Source of the DNA: Methanogenium organophilum
GTDB taxonomy: Archaea; Halobacteriota; Methanomicrobia; Methanomicrobiales; Methanomicrobiaceae
Reading direction: 5' to 3'
DNA: 64,000 nt
NCBI RefSeq assembly: GCF_026684035.1
Contig: NZ_CP113361.1
Coordinates: forward strand, 496,001 to 560,000
The notes below the pieces were generated by a model. It searched no databases. It was not told the DNA's origin and saw only the letters and a program-made list of their open reading frames with translations. Made by a program: the position numbers and the translations under genes. Positions 61,161-64,000 of this stretch are shown here, piece by piece. The first letter of the stretch is position 1; each line of letters opens with the position of its first letter.

Positions 61161-62996
61161 TCAGACAATCTTACCCAGTTCCTCCTTCAGCAGTTCGGAT
61201 ATGACCTTACCGTCCGCCCGACCGCGAAGTTCTTTCATCACGACCCCCATCAGGGGCCCCATCGCCCGCATGCCCTGTTCGCGGACAAACGCGTCCCGCT
61301 CGGCAATCGTCGCACAGATGACTGCGCGTACTTCTTCACGGCTTACCGACGGTGCTACCGTGTTGATTGCGACATCAATATCCTGACCCTCTGCAAGGGC
61401 ACGGATGACCGGCGGAATCGCCTCCTTTGCAACCGCACCCGTCTCCACGCGCACGAGGAGGTCGATAAGCGCCTCGCCCGGCACAGCCGCGACGTTCGCA
61501 CCGTCACGGGAGAGCTCCTTGAGGGTCCCGAGAAGCGTGTTTGCCGCAAGGGCGGACTTCACACCCCGGCTGACCGCCTCTTCAAAGAGCCCGCACCGCC
61601 GCGAGTAGACCATCTGCCGGGCGAGGGAGGCGGCGAGCCCCATCTCGCGTTCATAGCGCTCTGCCTTCGCGGAGAGCAGTTCCGGCAGGACAAGCGCGTC
61701 ATAATACGCGCCCGTCACCGGCACCGGCAGGACATCCGTCTCCGGGTACATCCGTGCCGCTCCGGGCAGGGGGCGCATATATGCCGAGCTGCCTTCCTCA
61801 AGCATCTTGCGCGTCTCTTCCGGCACACCCTCAAGTGCCATCTCCGCACGCCGCCGGATCTGTCCGATGGCACAGGTGACCTTCTTTTTGGTGTCCGCGA
61901 CGAGCACCACACAATCATTTTCCCCGGCGCCCACGGCTTCCTTCAGGGCGGTGACCTCTTCCGCCGTCACCCCGTAGGCAGGCAGTTCATCGGTGTGGAA
62001 GAGTCCGCCCACACCGCATTTCTTGGCGTAGTCGGACATCTCGCTCCCGAGACGCCTGCCGGGCTGGATCTCGCGACCGACAAGACCGTCATAGCCACGG
62101 AGACAGACCGCGTGAATCGCTTTCGCCCGTTTCAGAATGGCAGACCCGGTATCGCTGAAGAGCGCGGTCACATCATGGGACTCCTCGTCCACCGAGGCGC
62201 CCCTTGAGAGGAGTTCGTCACGAATTTCAACGAGACTCACCTGTCGCTGCACCTCGCGACGGACCACTTCCTCGATGAGCCGGAGTTCCTGCACACCCTT
62301 GATCTCGACACGGGCGCCCGCGGCGATGGAGATGTTCACGTCCTGCCGGATGGTCCCGATACCCCGTTTCACCTTCATCGTGGAACGAAGCAGCATCCCG
62401 ATGTAGGCAGCGACATCGTGCACCGCTTTTGGCGTGTGCATGTCGGGGGCGGTCGTGATCTCAGCGAGGGGGATTCCCAGACGGTCGAGGGAGAAGGTAT
62501 CCCCTTCTACCCGCTGGGCAGCCTCCTCTTCGAGACAGATGGACTCGATCCGCTCCCCAGTGGGGAGGGAGCCGTTCAGGGAGACGAGGGCAGTCCGCTG
62601 GAACCCGCTCGTGTTGGAACCGTCGATGACCAGTTTGCGCATCACATGCACCTGTTCGACCGGTGTCATACCCATCATCTTTGCGATGGTGAGCGCGAGT
62701 TCCAGTGCCTCCGGGTTCAGGGGTGCAGGCGGTTCTTCATCGTTTTCGACGAGGCAGGTGGTGTCATACGCATAGTAGGAGAACGGGCGCATGACCATCA
62801 TCTCCTCGCGGGCCGCCCGGTCGATCTCACCCATCTCCGAGACTGTCGCCCGGAGATAACGGAAGAACTCGCCGGTATGCTCCTCCACGTCCCGCAGGAC
62901 GGTCGGGCAGTGGCAGAAGAGTTTCTCTGCCGTGTCGAGCTGCTGGTGAATCTCGATACCGGCCTTCAGGCCCAGTTTCGCATACTCAAAATCCAT
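61161..62996 (-). CDS. gatE: glutamyl-tRNA(Gln) amidotransferase subunit E
   Basis: This 611-residue enzyme, with GatD, turns Glu-tRNA(Gln) into Gln-tRNA(Gln) in archaea. It starts DFEYAKLGLKAGIEIHQQLD, has LFCHCPTVLRD, the kinase-like core YYAYDTTCLVEND, GTIRQDVNISIAAGARVEIK, an inserted AspRS-type domain and a C-terminal YqeY-like tail that binds the tRNA (LIDLLVRVETGAVAKEAIPP). Length and motifs are normal. The start overlaps the gatD stop by 11 bases. Confidence 0.97.
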   Translation of the reverse strand: MDFEYAKLGLKAGIEIHQQLDTAEKLFCHCPTVLRDVEEHTGEFFRYLRATVSEMGEIDRAAREEMMVMRPFSYYAYDTTCLVENDEEPPAPLNPEALELALTIAKMMGMTPVEQVHVMRKLVIDGSNTSGFQRTALVSLNGSLPTGERIESICLEEEAAQRVEGDTFSLDRLGIPLAEITTAPDMHTPKAVHDVAAYIGMLLRSTMKVKRGIGTIRQDVNISIAAGARVEIKGVQELRLIEEVVRREVQRQVSLVEIRDELLSRGASVDEESHDVTALFSDTGSAILKRAKAIHAVCLRGYDGLVGREIQPGRRLGSEMSDYAKKCGVGGLFHTDELPAYGVTAEEVTALKEAVGAGENDCVVLVADTKKKVTCAIGQIRRRAEMALEGVPEETRKMLEEGSSAYMRPLPGAARMYPETDVLPVPVTGAYYDALVLPELLSAKAERYEREMGLAASLARQMVYSRRCGLFEEAVSRGVKSALAANTLLGTLKELSRDGANVAAVPGEALIDLLVRVETGAVAKEAIPPVIRALAEGQDIDVAINTVAPSVSREEVRAVICATIAERDAFVREQGMRAMGPLMGVVMKELRGRADGKVISELLKEELGKIV

Positions 62997-64000
62997 TGTA
63001 TGAACACCTCCCGAACTCGCCCCGCAAGGGCGTCGCCATCAGGCGGGCCGCCTCTTCGGTGTCGGTTGTCTGCCCGAGCACCCACATCAGTTTGACGTAG
63101 GCCACCTCAGGCAGCATCTCCTCACCTTCGACCACGCCTGCGGCGAGGAGGTCACGGCCGGTGTCGTAGACACGGTCACAGACACGGCCGTTGAGGCACT
63201 GGGAGGTCATGACCACGACCGTCCCTGCATCGATGAGCGCCTTTAAGGACGCGATCACGGGTGCCGAGGTGTGGCCCAGACCGGTACCGCAGACCACCAG
63301 CCCGCGGTATCCCGCAAACGCATCAACAACGTCCGGGCTCATGCCGGGATAGAAGGTGGTCATCCCGACCTTCTCCTCAAGGGTTGCGGCGAGCACCGGT
63401 TCGGTGTCCGGCCGCCTGCGCACCGCATCCCCGGACAGTGTCACGTCCAGTGACGGGTAGGCAACCGTTCCGATGGGCTCCATCCCGAAGCTTTGGAAGG
63501 CGTCCCGCCGGGAGGTGTGCATCTTGCGCACCCGTGTGCCCCGGTGGATGGCACAGGCGTCGTCATTCGTGCTCCCGTGCATCACAACCGCCACCTCGCC
63601 AAGGTCTGATATGGCCGCCGCCGCACTCGCAAGGCCATTCATCACATTGTCACTGGACGGACGGTCCGCGGACCGCTGTGAACCGACAAAGATGACCGGC
63701 GCCGGGGTGTCGAGCATAAACGAGACTGCCGCCGCCGAGTATGCGAGCGTGTCGGTGCCGTGCGTCACCATGACGCCCTCGGCACCGTTTTTGATCTCTG
63801 CACAGATGCTTTCGGCAAGGGTCTGCCAGATGGCAGGGGTCATATTCTCCGAGAGAATCGTTGCGAGCACCTCTGCACGGAACTGTGCTATATCGGCAAG
63901 CCCCGGAATGGCACGGAGGATATCGTCAGCGGTAAACTGGCTGGTGACGGCCCCCGTCCGGTAGTCCACGCGGCTTGCGATCGTGCCGCCGGTGGAGATG
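62986..64000 (-). CDS. gatD: glutamyl-tRNA(Gln) amidotransferase subunit D (partial)
   Basis: The gene runs off the window; the frame stays open to the edge, where ISTGGTIASRVDYRTGAVTS carries the first catalytic Thr. The rest is an asparaginase-type domain with VTHGTDTLAYSAAAVSFMLD (second catalytic Thr and Asp) and the conserved GSQRSADRPSSDNV. It releases ammonia from glutamine or asparagine for the GatE step. The N-terminal AnsA-like part lies beyond the window. The GTG inside this frame at 63969 is not the real start. Confidence 0.97.
   Translation of the reverse strand, partial: ISTGGTIASRVDYRTGAVTSQFTADDILRAIPGLADIAQFRAEVLATILSENMTPAIWQTLAESICAEIKNGAEGVMVTHGTDTLAYSAAAVSFMLDTPAPVIFVGSQRSADRPSSDNVMNGLASAAAAISDLGEVAVVMHGSTNDDACAIHRGTRVRKMHTSRRDAFQSFGMEPIGTVAYPSLDVTLSGDAVRRRPDTEPVLAATLEEKVGMTTFYPGMSPDVVDAFAGYRGLVVCGTGLGHTSAPVIASLKALIDAGTVVVMTSQCLNGRVCDRVYDTGRDLLAAGVVEGEEMLPEVAYVKLMWVLGQTTDTEEAARLMATPLRGEFGRCSYNGF

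Noticed and set aside
1-64000. CRISPR array, rRNA genes, transposase or integrase
   Set aside because: No regular repeat-spacer pattern, rRNA sequence or recognisable recombinase gene was seen on either strand.

Overview
The window comes from a euryarchaeal methanogen, most likely of the order Methanomicrobiales. The evidence is a gatD-gatE pair for archaeal tRNA-dependent glutaminylation, DUF2070, DUF555/UPF0212 and DUF5350 proteins, an Orc1/Cdc6 initiator, UPF0175-DUF3368 and HicAB toxin-antitoxin pairs, a decayed methanogen-type histidine kinase tail, and very large NosD/PKD surface proteins. Shine-Dalgarno sites are of the GGTGA/GGAGG type and promoters carry archaeal TATA boxes. The genus cannot be fixed from the sequence.

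Layout. From 0 to 7.3 kb a minus-strand run encodes a PP2C phosphatase, an HTH-FHA protein, a beta-helix membrane Ser/Thr kinase, a CARDB-like surface protein and a MacB-type ABC transporter; it looks like one phospho-signalling and export unit. From 7.8 to 9.6 kb lie amt and glnK. From 9.9 to 18 kb there are secreted proteins (a class B phosphatase-like lipoprotein, an M23 peptidase), an Imm5-like protein, a Fic protein with an altered inhibitory motif, and several toxin-antitoxin (TA) pairs. From 18.4 to 24 kb there is accessory DNA: a nitrilase-like protein, a trio resembling DNA-repair enzymes and a restriction nuclease, and a small element of unknown genes that ends in a broken zinc-finger gene full of GTGGAA repeats. 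From 24 to 28.4 kb are a NosD/PKD surface protein and orc1. From 28.6 to 41.7 kb is a TA graveyard with broken hicA, relE and hepT genes, three copies of one unknown gene (two decayed), and a tandem pair of NosD/PKD proteins. From 42 to 46.1 kb a compact, AT-rich five-gene island carries AbrB, an SPPY DNA methyltransferase, an unknown protein, an AAA ATPase and a PIN-like nuclease; this is the best candidate for an undescribed defence system. From 46.4 to 49.6 kb are a lipoprotein and two nucleotidyltransferase-HEPN TA pairs, ending at tRNA-Leu(UAA). From 50 to 64 kb the DNA looks mostly like core genome: Hsp20, a dockerin/PKD/NosD giant, DUF2070 with a partial duplication, a PfkB kinase, DUF555, nitroreductase, DUF5350, gatE and the start-less end of gatD.

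Themes. Five nucleotidyltransferase-HEPN and three HicAB modules lie within about 34 kb, and decay falls mostly on the toxins while the antitoxins stay open. Several short segments are duplicated, which points to repeated recombination. All functions are read from motifs and context; no database search was run.
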